A stretch of 64,000 nt of DNA. Source: Enoplosus armatus. Taxonomy: Eukaryota; Chordata; Actinopteri; Centrarchiformes; Enoplosidae. This document shows positions 35,443-46,480 of the stretch, piece after piece; the stretch's first letter is position 1; every line of letters starts with the position of its first letter. Both the position numbers and the translations under genes were made by a program. The stretch lies in the NCBI RefSeq assembly GCF_043641665.1, contig NC_092198.1, positions 16,211,001 through 16,275,000 of the forward strand, read 5' to 3'. The notes under the pieces were generated by a model. The model was not told where the DNA came from and did no database searches. It was given only the letters and a program-made list of their open reading frames with translations.

Positions 35443-36278
35443 AAAATATTATTATGTTATTATATTATGTTTCTTCATGATTTGATTTTTAATTTAGTTG
35501 GTTTACCATCTTGCCTTTCACAGGCACATATGAAGTGCTGTTACATCAGCGGCAACAGATATACGACTTCCTTTTGAATGAAGACAGCGTTACAAATACG
35601 CAAATACCGAAGACAACAATAGTTACTGACTGAAAAGAGTGCAGGAAAGTAAAAACAGTTTATTAGCAGATTTGGACTTCTGTGGTCTATTAACAGTATG
35701 CCAGGCTACTCCAGTTCAGGATCAGGTCAATCTCTGTGTGTTGGGATTTGAGAAGGTGTGTACGTTGTAGACATATGATGGAGGATGATAGGTAGTGAGG
35801 GGTGTGTGTGTTACCTTTGAGATATAGTGGGTGGAAAACGGATATGGTCTGTTATCTAATGACATCTTCATTGGTTCATGGCTTTGTACTTTCGGACCTG
35901 GAGAGCTCTAAGCTCAGGGGAGCAAGAGCTCAGAGGGACAGAAAAGAGGTTAATGTAGCCTAATAATTGTTTTTTTTTTTCCAAGCCTCAGTTCATCTGT
36001 ACCTATAAAGTAAAACGGACAAAATATGATACTATGTCACCAGGAAATTGCTATTTCACAGTGGTCGTCAGTCTTTGAACAGCTGTGGTTGTGTCACTCC
36101 ACTTTGGGCCGCTTAGGGACCAAAGGTGGCCAGCTTCTCTCCTGCCTCAAGTGTTCACAATGGACCTGTTACAACCTCTCATGGCCTACTCATGCTTGGC
36201 AGCTTCAAGGCAGTAGTAGTAGCTGTGGTGGGCACATGTGGCTTTCTCGTTCGACAAATCCTCCCGAGGTGCCAAAAT

Positions 36279-36542
36279 TCAACCACCAATCGTGCTCTGT
36301 GCAGTCTGTGATAAACAAATGTGATTGAGTCTTTGAAGCTGGCATCCAGAGTATGAACTCATCAGGTTAATCTCAAGGGGAAGGACTTGTCCCATATCCT
36401 CAGCTCCAGGAATAGGTGTAGGTGGTGGAATTACGAGGGAGCTGTCCTGGTCTCTGTGTAAAGGCTGATTCACAGAGTGTACCCGCATTAGTCTTCTTGC
36501 CAGAGGCACCAACATCATTGACTTGGAGGCAGTAGTTTTCAA
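36279..36542 (-). other. unrecognised minus-strand open frame (doubtful)
   Basis: 87 codons, containing a Pro-rich part (SSLVIPPPTPIPGAEDMG). Amino-acid use is varied and not from a simple repeat, which makes it slightly more protein-like than most frames here. No domain, start context or homologue is recognised. It lies between the two duplicated units and may belong to the same unknown element or gene. Confidence 0.15.
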
Positions 36543-36708
36543 AAAACAACAGCCAAGAGCATGATGGAAAGGCTCCCTTTGCAGTTGTAGTACTGCGGCT
36601 CCTGGTGCTTACTGTCTTGGAAAATTTGGAAAATTTAATCTCTCTAAGAACTCTGTAACTCTGTAGCCCTCTGGTCTTTTAACTTGGGATATGTTATGTT
36701 AGGAAGCG

Positions 36709-37330
36709 ATGAGTTCATGCTGTGAACATTTTTAGCTCCATGCCTGTTCTGATTGATCCAGCCCCCATGACTCCAGCGCCACGGGCCCTTTGCCCATTTA
36801 CACTGCCTGGGGTCCAATTGCGGCCCTTAATACTCTCTACATCATTACAGACATGGAGCCCCTCTCTAGCGTCATGGCCTCTCTTCTCTCTGCACTGCAA
36901 CAGTCCCCTGGATCCTCCCTCCTGTGCCCACTGTTTCTCTGGTTACTTCCCCAGTCCACTGTGCGCTGGTTCAGCTGCAGCTGAATGTTCTTGGAGCAAA
37001 GCGAAACCAGGTATCAGGCGACACGGACCCAACCAGCCTGCCCCTCTTAATTGCTTTGGAGAGAGACGCCAAACAAGCACAAGATCAGGCAAATTATGAA
37101 GACACACTGTCTGCCAGAATCCTGGTGCCAAATCTTAAACGGCTCCCACAACAAAAGAAGGAGACCGTGAAGCTGAAAATTGACCCGCTTCTTTATGACA
37201 CAGACTGGTTGTAAGTTTGACTGACGTGTTTCGGTAAAATGGTAAAAAGGTATATGAGATATCCAATGTGGACAAAAGTTCTGATATGATTTTTATGACA
37301 GTTGAAATTGTTTGCTGCCACTCGCAGTGA
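36709..37330 (+). repeat. local segmental duplication, copy B
   Basis: Counterpart of 33,766-34,411, in direct orientation. It lacks a 25-bp block and differs at about a dozen positions (for example ttctgattgatcc against ttcttactgatcc, and ggccctttg against ggcgctttg). The deletion junction has AT-level microhomology. Copy-specific flanks begin immediately: upstream 'aggaagcg', downstream 'aagacacaccagac'. Confidence 0.95.
36870..37214 (+). other. open frame with splice-like borders in copy B (uncharacterised)
   Basis: Same 115-codon frame as in copy A, also open, with the same acceptor-like (cttccccag) and donor-like (GTAAGT) borders. It differs at two residues. A second exon-like segment follows about 310 bp downstream, but the reading phases do not join cleanly from this donor. 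Function unknown. Confidence 0.3.
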
Positions 37331-38004
37331 AAGACACACCAGACTAACTCTTACTGAATTAGCTAGGGGTGTGGACAAGACACTAGGCCTCTCTAACTGC
37401 AAACCACTGTGTGAGGAACTCGCTTTAACATTTGTGCTCACAAATGTTGTTAACAACCAAAAATGTTGACAGGTGACATTGAAAGCACAAAAAATGTATT
37501 GCCTCTCCCACCTCTCAGGTGCAGCCAGCTGCTCTGACGACGATCCCACAGCAGAGCAGCACAGGAGGCCAGACGGGCCCAACACAACATCTGACACAGA
37601 TGGAGAGAAACCCAGGGGAAAACATCCCAAAAATCTAAACGCCACCATCAAAGAAATCCCAGCAATCAGGGCGACCAAATAGGTCAGCGGTTTTTGTTAA
37701 ACTACAAAAAGCTCTATGCAACAATAACTACAGTATCACAGGTGGGAGGTACAGTGGGCACGGTCTGTAGCTATAACTCCACGAGCACTGAATTCATTTA
37801 TCAACAACACATAAAGGCACCTGTTTTACGCCATGACTTATGTTGTTTTCACCAAAACACGAGCCAGACAGGACGCCATGTAACCGACCTGATGTGGGGA
37901 GAAAGAGAGGAGCAGCCAGCAGTTCACCTGAAATATCTGGTGACAACAGGAGAGCTTTCATTTCAACAGAGCAGTTTGTCTTCAGATGATTTGTATCTCT
38001 TTTT
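37331..38004. other. region after copy B with an exon-like segment
   Basis: At about 37,520 a strong acceptor (gcctctcccacctctcag) precedes a frame running to TAG at 37,680-37,682. Its translation is hydrophilic (SCSDDDPTAEQHRRPDG, then Lys/Arg-rich) and unrecognised. The phase does not match the donor of the upstream open frame, so a spliced gene is unproven. The rest is unique. Confidence 0.35.
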
Positions 38005-38230
38005 TAAGGATAGGTCCCATTGAGATTAATAATCTCCTTTTCAAGGGAGCCCTGGCCAAGATAAAAACAAGTGATTATAAACAGACACAAAACAGAAGAA
38101 CAGACAATACTAAAATATATCACATCCCAAGGAACAAAGTGCAGTACAAGCCACACATCCAAAATATCAGTTTAAGCACCGACACCCCAACGATTCTGTC
38201 TCCAGGTCTTTCAAAATGGATGTGACAGCG
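38005..38230 (+). repeat. probable dispersed teleost repeat (ggtcccattgagat type)
   Basis: 'ataggtcccattgagatta', 'aatctccttttcaaggga' and 'gccctggccaagataaaaac' follow a repeat I have seen in many fish sequences, ending in a run of aca/aaca words. No coding capacity. I cannot name its class. Confidence 0.5.
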
Positions 38231-38639
38231 TCTTTAATAGATGGGTGATGACATTACATACATTTGGAAATGCACCAACAACAACAAAGCAGTACCTGCT
38301 GTCAAATTCACAGCTTCTTCTGTTAATCATTTAAAAAACAGAGCAAAATGATGACGTGCTATCCTAAATAATCGAATATGAATTTACTCGTCGTCAGCTG
38401 TCATCAAATTGATTTCTAAAAGTAACTTAGAAATCAGTGACAAGTGAAAATTTCCACCAATACAAATAACTGACCTTTGTTTTTGTTTGTCTGTGTATTT
38501 TCTGATTGGACTACACTGGATGTGTAATCTTTGTCAAAGTTTAATGTTTTTTAATGCCAAATGTTTTCCTGTTTAACTTTTCATTTCCATACTTTAATTG
38601 TTCTATTATTTCATTTTTTTTTATTTTCAGTGCCGAATA
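38231..38639. other. unique AT-rich DNA, nothing recognised
   Basis: AT-rich sequence with a T-run at about 38,614-38,622. No feature recognised. Confidence 0.4.
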
Positions 38640-38940
38640 CTTAATTCACCCTCAGGAGTGAAGTGTTGCGTTAATAGCGATGCTGGTCCAGACCTCATGA
38701 GATGGTCTACGAGACAGGGCCATTGGTATGGTTCAGGTATTTTACAAGGCGAGGGCAGCCCTAGGCTGTGTTGCATTAGAGCCACAATTAACTGTGTTAA
38801 TATGTACTGGATCTGCTTTCAGCTTTCTGACAGCCAGCAGTGGCTCTGACCCTCATTAACCCGGCCACTGTACCTGCTCCTCAGCTCATATCAATAACCA
38901 GCTGGCCCTCACACTGCACAGTAATAATGTTGGACAAAGT
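38640..38940. other. candidate conserved non-coding element (composition only)
   Basis: Complex repeat-free DNA (agacagggccattggtatgg, agagccacaattaactgtgt, ctcatatcaataaccagctg) with ATTA/TAAT cores and no consistent coding frame. Inference from texture. Confidence 0.25.
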
Positions 38941-40782
38941 CATGCCTGCAGAAAGTGCGTAATTCAGGAGTGGAGGGGAAAAAGTTAATTTCTCATTTAT
39001 ACTCAAATATTTTCAAAATTAGAAAATGGGCTACCAAACCCTGCAGGCAATGAGACACCAATGACTGCACAAGCTTTTAATTTCGTTAAGAAAAAGCAAA
39101 ACTCTGAAAATGAAAATCATCAATGTTTTACCCACTGGCAGGGACAGATGGAAAGTAGGGAGAAAGGCCTGGGGACTTACTTAAGCGAAACAATGTTTGT
39201 AAAATGTTTGTAAAATAATTAAGGACTGGGATGCACCATCCATGCCACCAGAATTGACCAAGCGTCATTTTTTTTACCTTCCAGAACAATAAAAATGTTG
39301 CTGCTGCTGCTGCAGTTGTTTATATACATTTGTGACTTCATTTGGATTTTTTCCTGAAATCTGAGTTTAAACGGCCCTTTTCCTAATCCTGGATTACTTA
39401 AAAATACATATTGAAGTAGTGATAATGAAATGATATACATTCTACATGGCTAAAAACCTGAAAATGTTTTCTCTCGCACAGAAAAAGGATTGAAAATTGG
39501 AAATGCACACTCGGACTGCTTTTGAAGCTAAATTACGTATCGTACAGGATCCGTAAGCAGACAGCTGAACTCTTACACAGAATAAATCCATTACCTGCAG
39601 GCATGACAGAGTGTGAAAGGGGCAGATGCAGAACAAGAAGCGGGTTGGTGGACTGGACTCATTCTGGGAATGGTTCCTCTGTACATGAGCCAGTGGATGG
39701 CAGAAGAGTTGCCAGTGAAGTGGGCAGCCGCTCTCTTTTAACCCTCCCAACACCATTTTCCCTCCACGTCGTGCTCCCTTTTTTTCCTGCCCTTTCTCTT
39801 TGGGGATTAGATGCAGCTGCCTGCCAGTGTACAGTTTGTATGTGGTACCTACAGTTTCTTTCCCTCCACATCTCTCTCCTCCTCTGCACACCCCTTTTCT
39901 CTGACCCTCTGGTTACAAAATCGGCCGTCAGAAAAGCAACATCTGGCTTTTTAAAAGGATCCACTTCTGCATCTAAAAGCCCCACAGAGTCATCCTGAAT
40001 AATGACTGAAGCATTTCCCCTCATATAAAGATGGCTGCCACATAATTTGTCTCCTCATTCACCGCCCCCAGCTGGCCACACAAAATGTCCCAAAATGTCA
40101 AAAAAAAACAAAAAAAACAAGAAGGATTTTCTGCCCTTTCTCCGAACCAGGTGACTGCGATCAGATAACACGGAGGACTAGCGGGCAGAACTGAATGTTT
40201 ATGCAAAACAGCCTCTCTCTCAAACTGGCACAATGGAGTGGAGATGTGGTCCTTGACCCAGTTAATTAAAATACTGGTGGAGATGTAACACAATAATGTC
40301 TTTGAAGTTAAACACAACAGTCCTATTCATGTTCCCAGATTAGCATTCCTTTCTCACCAGTTTGATTTAATTTACCAAGGACCGTGGAATTACACAGCAT
40401 CTGGAACATAGTGGCACTACACCGCATTAAGTAGACCAGTAAGTAAACAGAATAGCTGTAATTAAAGCTGAACTGAATTTCAGCATATGTCCTTGGCGTT
40501 TGTTTTGACTTTGAATTTGGTCAAAAATTGTAATAGGCCTTTTCCCCAGAAAACACTTTGACACGTCACAGTATGAAAAGCACAGGTAAATAATACACTA
40601 AATAATGACGTGATTGTGCATGCTTGCTCGATGTCACACTGCCATGGGTTACTGGGACATTTTAATAGAGCCGAGCCATTGTTAATGTTATTAGCGACAC
40701 CCGTGCTTTTCCTTCTATAACAAACCAAATGTCTGCTGTGAAAAAGGCCTATTACCAAGCGACAGAGCCCCCCCACATTGGT
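38941..40782. other. gene-free unique DNA
   Basis: Contains a (GCT)5-like patch at 39,299-39,315. Overlapping frames on both strands at 39,442-40,024 (up to 158 codons) are mutual shadows without domains. The stretch 40,600-40,760 is complex and could be conserved non-coding DNA. Nothing else recognised. Confidence 0.4.
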
Positions 40783-41440
40783 GTTCCTCAAGGGTGTGAA
40801 TGTTTGGTCTCGGCTGACACTGTCAGTACTGGTCATTTCATTGGTACAACATCTGTATGAGCTGGATGTCGAAATATGACTTAAATTCCCTCGGCCACAG
40901 CGTTGCCTAGTCCCGTCTGGGATTTGATCACTCAATACATTTTTGTTACTTTGTGTCGTGATTCTAATCACGGAGAAACAGACCGCTTAGGTAACAAGAG
41001 ACTACCTGTTGCTATGTGTTTTGACAATACTAGAACTGGACCCACGAAAGACATGCGAATGCTAGCTGGACCCCATTTGTACGATGCGGATTAAACGCAG
41101 CCCCATATTACCCATATGTAGTGTGAATCAGTGCTCATGTTCCCAGCAAGCTAGCTTCCACTTTATGCGTGAAATACAAATTTCACAGCACAATGGGTCC
41201 TCACAAATGTTGAATGTGAGCTTGCTAGCGTCCACATTACGAGTGGAATATAATCTTAACAACGACTGGCATGGAAAACATCCACGCAAGAGGCTCAGAG
41301 CTTAGACGTTGTTTCCAGAAAACATGTCCAAAAACAGTTTTATACTGCTTTGAAAAATGTAATATGCACAATAACTGCAGAATAATTATAGGTTGCATTT
41401 CCTTAAACAAAAAAATTCACATTTCAGTTTGACAGTTCTG
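40783..41440 (+). mobile_element. old dispersed repeat, copy 1 (unnamed family)
   Basis: Aligns by eye with 45,226-46,480 in several ordered blocks: 'gttcctcaagggtgtgaatg' start, 'gttgcctagtcccgtctggg', 'actttgtgtcgtgattctaa', 'caagctagcttccacttt', 'gggtcctcacaaatgttgaa' and 'aatatgcacaataactgc'. Identity is moderate, so both are old. No protein and no clear inverted ends. Probably a non-autonomous DNA transposon, but unproven. Confidence 0.65.
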
Positions 41441-43304
41441 CATGATCGTATGTGACTGACGTGCTAGGACACCCAAGTACTGCAGTAGAGCAACATCCAT
41501 CAGCCCTCTGTATGTTCAATTGTTGGGTGCGACGAAGTTTTGTATGACAGTGGCTGGCCATAGTCTCCATAATGTGAGGAAATGAGAGAGGGAGTGGAAG
41601 TTGCTGCCAGGTGACAGGACTGGGGCTCCGTGCAGATGGATTATCTTCTGACAGACAGACAGAGGCCGGCCCTCCACCTCTCTTCTTCACAGATAAATGA
41701 TAGGAGGGAGCAATGAGCAAAGACAGCCAAGAGGGATTGAGTCTCTGAGAGCCGCTACTCAAAGTGCAACGCCATTTATCAGTGTCACAGCAGACAATCC
41801 ATGTTAGCCAAACAAACACACAAAGTGAACACATACACATAATGACCGCAGGCGACAGGCAAGGACACGCAGTCCATGTAAGAGATGTCGATTCTGGATT
41901 TAAGCGATTTTCACCAAGAAATAGACATGGACCAGAATGATTTGAAGGGATTTTCACCCCAGATTTTATGTCCCCAAGCACCTCAGATTTTTCAAATTTC
42001 ATGCTGCAATAAAAACTATGACTATCAAAGTAAAAAACGATGTCCTCTTGCAACGAGCACCGCTACGAAAGACTTCTGGTAATAGAAAGTGAAGAGAAAG
42101 ATGGGGAGAAAACGCAAATGAGCTGCTGTTTCTGCTCTCCTTGGGGTTAAATAAATACGTTTTAAGACCAAGTGGTGTTTAAAAAAAAAATAGTTTTATT
42201 CATATTTGAATCATTCATATTTTCTTTAACCAGATTTTTTGTGATAAAAGCACAAAAATAATGAAACCTATGTACATGCAGCAGAGTGCAAGTCACTTAC
42301 ACTTTTAGATATTCACATATGCATGGTCAGGGATTCAAAGAACCATATTTACCCTTTTGCCTATTGCACAAACGGGAGAAAACAATCTACAAAGCCCCAC
42401 TGAACCCTCCCCATATGCATTTCTATCACAGAACTGCACATACAATACATATTAGGCAAAGACAATGCAATTCTAATATCACACAACATTAAACAAAAAA
42501 CATATGGCTGGCCTGGCTGTGCAGACTCCCACAGAAGCGTATCAAACTCTCTCATGGTAATATGATAAAATCACTTATTTCCTCTGTACGCCCACTAATG
42601 CATAAAATTGAATACTTAGCATTCTGAGCATTCAGATTTCAACGCGAGTCCCGCTGCGTGTGACCTCTTGTATGGTATGCGGAGCCTGATGACGGAAGTC
42701 TTTCCTCAATATGTGTGACGGCTCAATCCTGTGTGACACACTCCTGTCTCGTTGTCTTTATATGTTTACCTCCCCAGGCGACCGCTTGACAGCTCTGCAG
42801 CAGCTACAAAAAAGCGCAGCGACCCCACTCCGTCACGCCAATACAGCAGCCACTCCTTCCTCTTTGCCTGACACCCAAAACAGAGAGGAAGATTGAGAGA
42901 CGGCGAGTTCAGGTGGGAGGGAAGGAATATACAGATATATTGCGCAGGGAGCGGAAAAAATACAATAGAATTTAAAGTAAGGTCACCATTTGTCTTTCGA
43001 ACAGCTTCTTTGGATTACTGCCACATGTTTCCTGAGCTGTGTGTAGTAGATACTGGACATTTCTTCAAGAGTTAAAGAATGTAGGAATCCAACTTATAAT
43101 CAAAGCTCGAGTGATAATTACGTGCATTTGTTTTTATTTCACTCTTGCTTTGGCATGTGAACGTCTGTTTCCCATGCCAATAAAGCCCCTTTGCATTGAA
43201 TTGATGATTACATCTGACGGTGTGAGAGGCTGTTGACATTACACTTGTGCTGGAAAACAGCACCATGGAATTATGGGAATATAATGAGGCACCAGAGTTT
43301 GCAC
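41441..43304. other. gene-free unique DNA
   Basis: A 209-codon minus-strand frame (41,424-42,053) is unrecognised and probably chance. A10-type run at about 42,181-42,190. At 42,770-42,895 an acceptor-like cctccccag is followed by a short Gln/Ala-rich frame, also unrecognised. Confidence 0.4.
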
Positions 43305-43659
43305 TTTAGGGGTGCATCGATTTCTTGGCCAAAAAACAACAGACCTCGGGCCAGTATCACATAGTGAGATTCGTGGGGTTAGCCGGCTGCCCTCGCAGTA
43401 AGTCAGTCAGGGTTTTTCTGGCATCACAAATCTGGCCGGGAGCTCACTACGGTAACCTATGCTGCACAGCTAACCTGGGGATCTGTTTCACACAAGCTCT
43501 GCTGCTTACATGCTGATAGAATACGAATAGCATCACGCTTTACAAACGACTGCCGCTCTCTCGCAAATTGCAGATACATTTGCAGGTCCTGCAGGGTTCT
43601 CAGGCGCTCGAGCACAGGTCGCAAGTACGGTGCTTGTCTTGATTAGTGGAACGTGTAAA
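43305..43659. other. unique DNA with a possible repeat-end fragment
   Basis: 'actttaggggtgcatcgatt' then 'tcttggcc' at about 43,304-43,331 resembles the right end of the repeat family at 46,460-46,485 (aatgggggcacactgatttc). The rest of the element is not visible, so this is at most a short fragment. Confidence 0.3.
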
Positions 43660-43880
43660 AATGAGCTAGAGGGAGTGATTTCCATTTGTTAAAAATGGCC
43701 TCTGCTATGGCGTAGGTTCAGCTCAGAGGATCAGATAAAAGCGTGTTAATGGTCTGCCTGCTGATCAATCAGGTCACTGGATAAATGGAGTCATCATTCC
43801 TGCTGGATCCCAACTTCGAAGCACTGCATTTTAAAAAAACAACTCAGTGGCATATTTATAGATCGGCAGAAAGGCCTTGC
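43660..43880. other. candidate conserved non-coding element (composition only)
   Basis: Repeat-free complex sequence (gatttccatttgttaaaaat, ggtctgcctgctgatcaatc, gataaatggagtcatcattc) with GATAA and TGATTGA-type cores and no coding frame. Texture-based inference. Confidence 0.3.
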
Positions 43881-44733
43881 TTTCCATGATAATCATGCCA
43901 GAGATAGAAGAAGTGTTTGAAGCACAACCATGTGTCCACTCTGGGTTTTTAGAACAGAGGCTCTGTTAAACTCTATACATCTGACTGTACTAATGGCCTT
44001 TTGATTTGTCTATAGCTACAAATGAATTGCAGGGCCCCCGACAGTCACTGCTTTAGTGTTGAGATCTTTTCAAACGAATGATTCTAAATAAAAAAGTATT
44101 TCCACTGTAGACTTTAAAAATATCTGCACACTGTTAATTAGCTCCCAGTCAATTATGAAAGAAATATCATAATTTCTTTTGTTTAAGCCTTTTTTATTCA
44201 GGCAGGACATCTTAAGCTTTCCTACCTTTGACATCAGAAAGTGTTATTTTTAAATGTTTTGCTTACTCATAATGGTTTCTTCTTCGTGATCACAACAGAA
44301 TACTTGATGTTTTGGCCTTGGATGGAAATAGTTTCTCAATTGACCACAAATACACACAACACACCATTATGCATTGAGACCACGTTGCAGAGTTGGCGAC
44401 TCAGTTCTGAGGCAATTACAGTGAGACATGCCGGTTTTAAACCGGTTAGCAGCTGTTGTGTTGAGCGTCTATTCGTCCTTTTCAGCGAGCTTTAACTTGT
44501 GAGCTCTATTACTCTTAGCAATTCAATTTGTCTGTGTTTATTGTCGTGAGTTTTGAGAGTGTTCCACTCACTTTGAAAGACGTTTTTCAGACCTTATAAC
44601 TGTTTATAAAACTATAACTGTTTACACTGTGTATAAACAGTGGTAACTGTTTGACATCTTTTAAAGCTGACACTACTACTGACATCCAGCTTAATGACTT
44701 GCCTGTGAAGCTGATTTTGTAATCGAATGTTCA
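43881..44733. other. unique AT-rich DNA with small internal repeats
   Basis: At 44,596-44,655 the word ataactgttta recurs and an inverted pair (actgttta / taaacagt) occurs within about 25 bp, giving a small potential hairpin. Otherwise nothing recognised. Confidence 0.4.
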
Positions 44734-44780
44734 TATGTGTGTCTGTGTATGTGTGTATATATATATATATATATAATATA
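44734..44780 (+). repeat. compound TG/TA microsatellite
   Basis: tgtgtgtctgtgtatgtgtg passes into (TA)n ending in ataatata. Variable-length candidate. Confidence 0.9.
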
Positions 44781-45225
44781 CAATTAGACACAGTTTCAAA
44801 CTCAAATAGTCCTAAAGGCCCTGCACACCCACGGTAACACCACACAGGTGATTCTTTCAGTTGATTAGACCTCTTCTCAGGACTGTGTGTACCGACTGTG
44901 CTTGATTGCTTGATTTACACCTCCCTCACTCTCCTGTTAGCTTTGTTGCACATGTTAGAGCCAAATACACGTTTATCATTATCATCTGGACACAGTGTGA
45001 GGTGCACTCCCCATCACAGCCCGGCCCGCTTTCAACCTGAAGGTGGTCTAATCAGCAAGAGTAATTGAAAACACCTGTGTGGGTGTGGGTGGCCTTAAAA
45101 GTCTAATTGAAATTCAAATCAGTGTCGACGGTGTTGGTTTCGTCTACTTATTTGGTCAACATTGTGATTACCAAAAAGGAGAAATTGAACTTTTATTCAT
45201 TTTTCTGCATTAACAGCTCCCTGTT
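44781..45225. other. unique DNA, nothing recognised
   Basis: About 445 bp of unique sequence before the second copy of the old repeat. No feature recognised. Confidence 0.4.
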
Positions 45226-45539
45226 GGTGGTATTCTCAAGGAGGCGTGAATCTTTGGCTCCGACTGACAATGTCTAAAACATTATTGATTAGTGCGATAT
45301 CTGTGTGGGGAGGCACTAAAAATGGTTTGCAACGTCATTTCATTTCCAACAGTTGATTTCCAATTGCAATTGCTGTTGCTGTTGCTTAGCCCCATCCATG
45401 ATTTGTGCACTCTCTGTTTCCTCTGTGACGAAGTACTTTACTTTGTGTTGCGATTGGAATTACAAAGTGCTGTTAACGACTACCCATTTGGCAGCTAATG
45501 TGAACGAAAAGTAATGTCTAGTGAGAATTAGTGGGCACT

Positions 45540-45965
45540 ACATGCGCGGGTCATCTTGGACAATGTCTCACATCCTCTCCAGAATGTGCTGGTCAGGCAA
45601 AAGAGCACCTTCAGTGGGAGACTCATTCCTCCCAAATGTACAACAGAGCGCCACAGGAGATCATTCCTGCCTGTGGCCATCAAACTGTTCAGCTCCTCCC
45701 TCCGAGTGTCACTGACACTCAGAACAAACAGACCTGCCTCTACATATACTACCTCACCATTACTTATTCTTAAATGTCAGCGCAATACATATATAGTCAT
45801 ACACAAAAGTGCAATACATACATATATATATAGACATACATATACATTGCTGTTGTATATATCTTTTATTTTTCACTTAAATATTGTAAATGTGTATATT
45901 TTTATTTTCTATTTCTTATTTTTATATTTTGTACATACTTTTTATTTCTAATTTATGCTGCTTTC
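45540..45965 (+). mobile_element. 5'-truncated LINE (L2/CR1/Rex1-like), 3' end
   Basis: The frame at 45,556-45,702 translates with motifs typical of the extreme C-terminus of fish CR1/L2/Rex1-type reverse transcriptase proteins: HPLQNVL, then STFSGRLIPPKCTTERHRRS, then FLPVAIKLF. About 260 bp of AT-rich 3' sequence (cacttaaatattgtaaatgtg, ttttgtacatac) follows. All catalytic domains are missing. 5' truncation is usual for target-primed reverse transcription. It lies inside the second copy of the older repeat. Confidence 0.75.
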
Positions 45966-46185
45966 TACTCTTGAACGGGAGCGCCGATTCTGATACTGTT
46001 AGCAAGCTAGGCTACCTAGCCTTTTCTGAGGGGAAGTTAGTTAGCCTATCTTGCTAGCTTTCACTTTTTGAGTAGAATACAAACTTAACAGTGTGATGGG
46101 TCATTCCAAATATTGAATGTTGTAAGGGGACGGACTGAAATCCTGCTAAATGGTACATTACCATGGCTATGTTGGCTTGCTAAAT

Positions 46186-46199
46186 GGGGGGGGGGGGGG
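46186..46199 (+). repeat. poly-G tract (G14)
   Basis: Homopolymer G run inside the old repeat. Length is likely unstable. Confidence 0.95.
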
Positions 46200-46480
46200 C
46201 TGTAACAGCATTGGTAGGATATACAGTATGGCAAATGCTCCAGTCGTCATGCTCCAACGTAACACATCACATAGGTTGACAGCGTGTCTCCTAGCAACAT
46301 TGGCCCTCAGATGTCAGTCAACCACCGACATGGTGAATGCCCATTGAGAGGCCTTACTTTCCACTTATATGTCCAAAATTGGTTTTATCTTCTTTTAAAA
46401 AAAAATGGAAAAATATGCACAACAGCTGCACTATCATTAAAGTGTATATATTCTGACAGTTTGACTTTAATGGGGGCACA

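Larger units (their letters stand above)
34412..36708. other. 2.3-kb spacer between the duplicated units
   Basis: No recognised transposon. It holds two open frames discussed separately: a signal-peptide-like plus frame (35,260-35,442) and an unrecognised minus frame (36,279-36,542). T-runs lie at 35,423-35,434 and about 35,971-35,981. A 'ttagcattgttagcttagc' patch near 34,439-34,457 resembles repeat-derived DNA. Confidence 0.4.
45226..46480 (+). mobile_element. old dispersed repeat, copy 2, carrying a LINE fragment
   Basis: Ordered blocks match copy 1: 'tattctcaaggaggcgtgaa', 'tgttgcttagccccatccat', 'actttgtgttgcgattgga', 'cttgctagctttcacttttt', 'gtcattccaaatattgaatg' and 'aaatatgcacaacagctgc'. 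It is about 600 bp longer than copy 1, explained largely by the LINE-derived segment at 45,540-45,965 plus a G14 tract at 46,186-46,199. Confidence 0.65.

Noticed and set aside
41424..42053. 209-codon minus-strand frame
   Set aside because: Cys/Ser-rich mixture without domains, splice context or signal. Three frames above 200 codons are near what chance and composition can give in 64 kb.
42770..42895. Acceptor-like cctccccag followed by a short Gln/Ala frame
   Set aside because: No donor, short frame and no recognisable protein; weak evidence.
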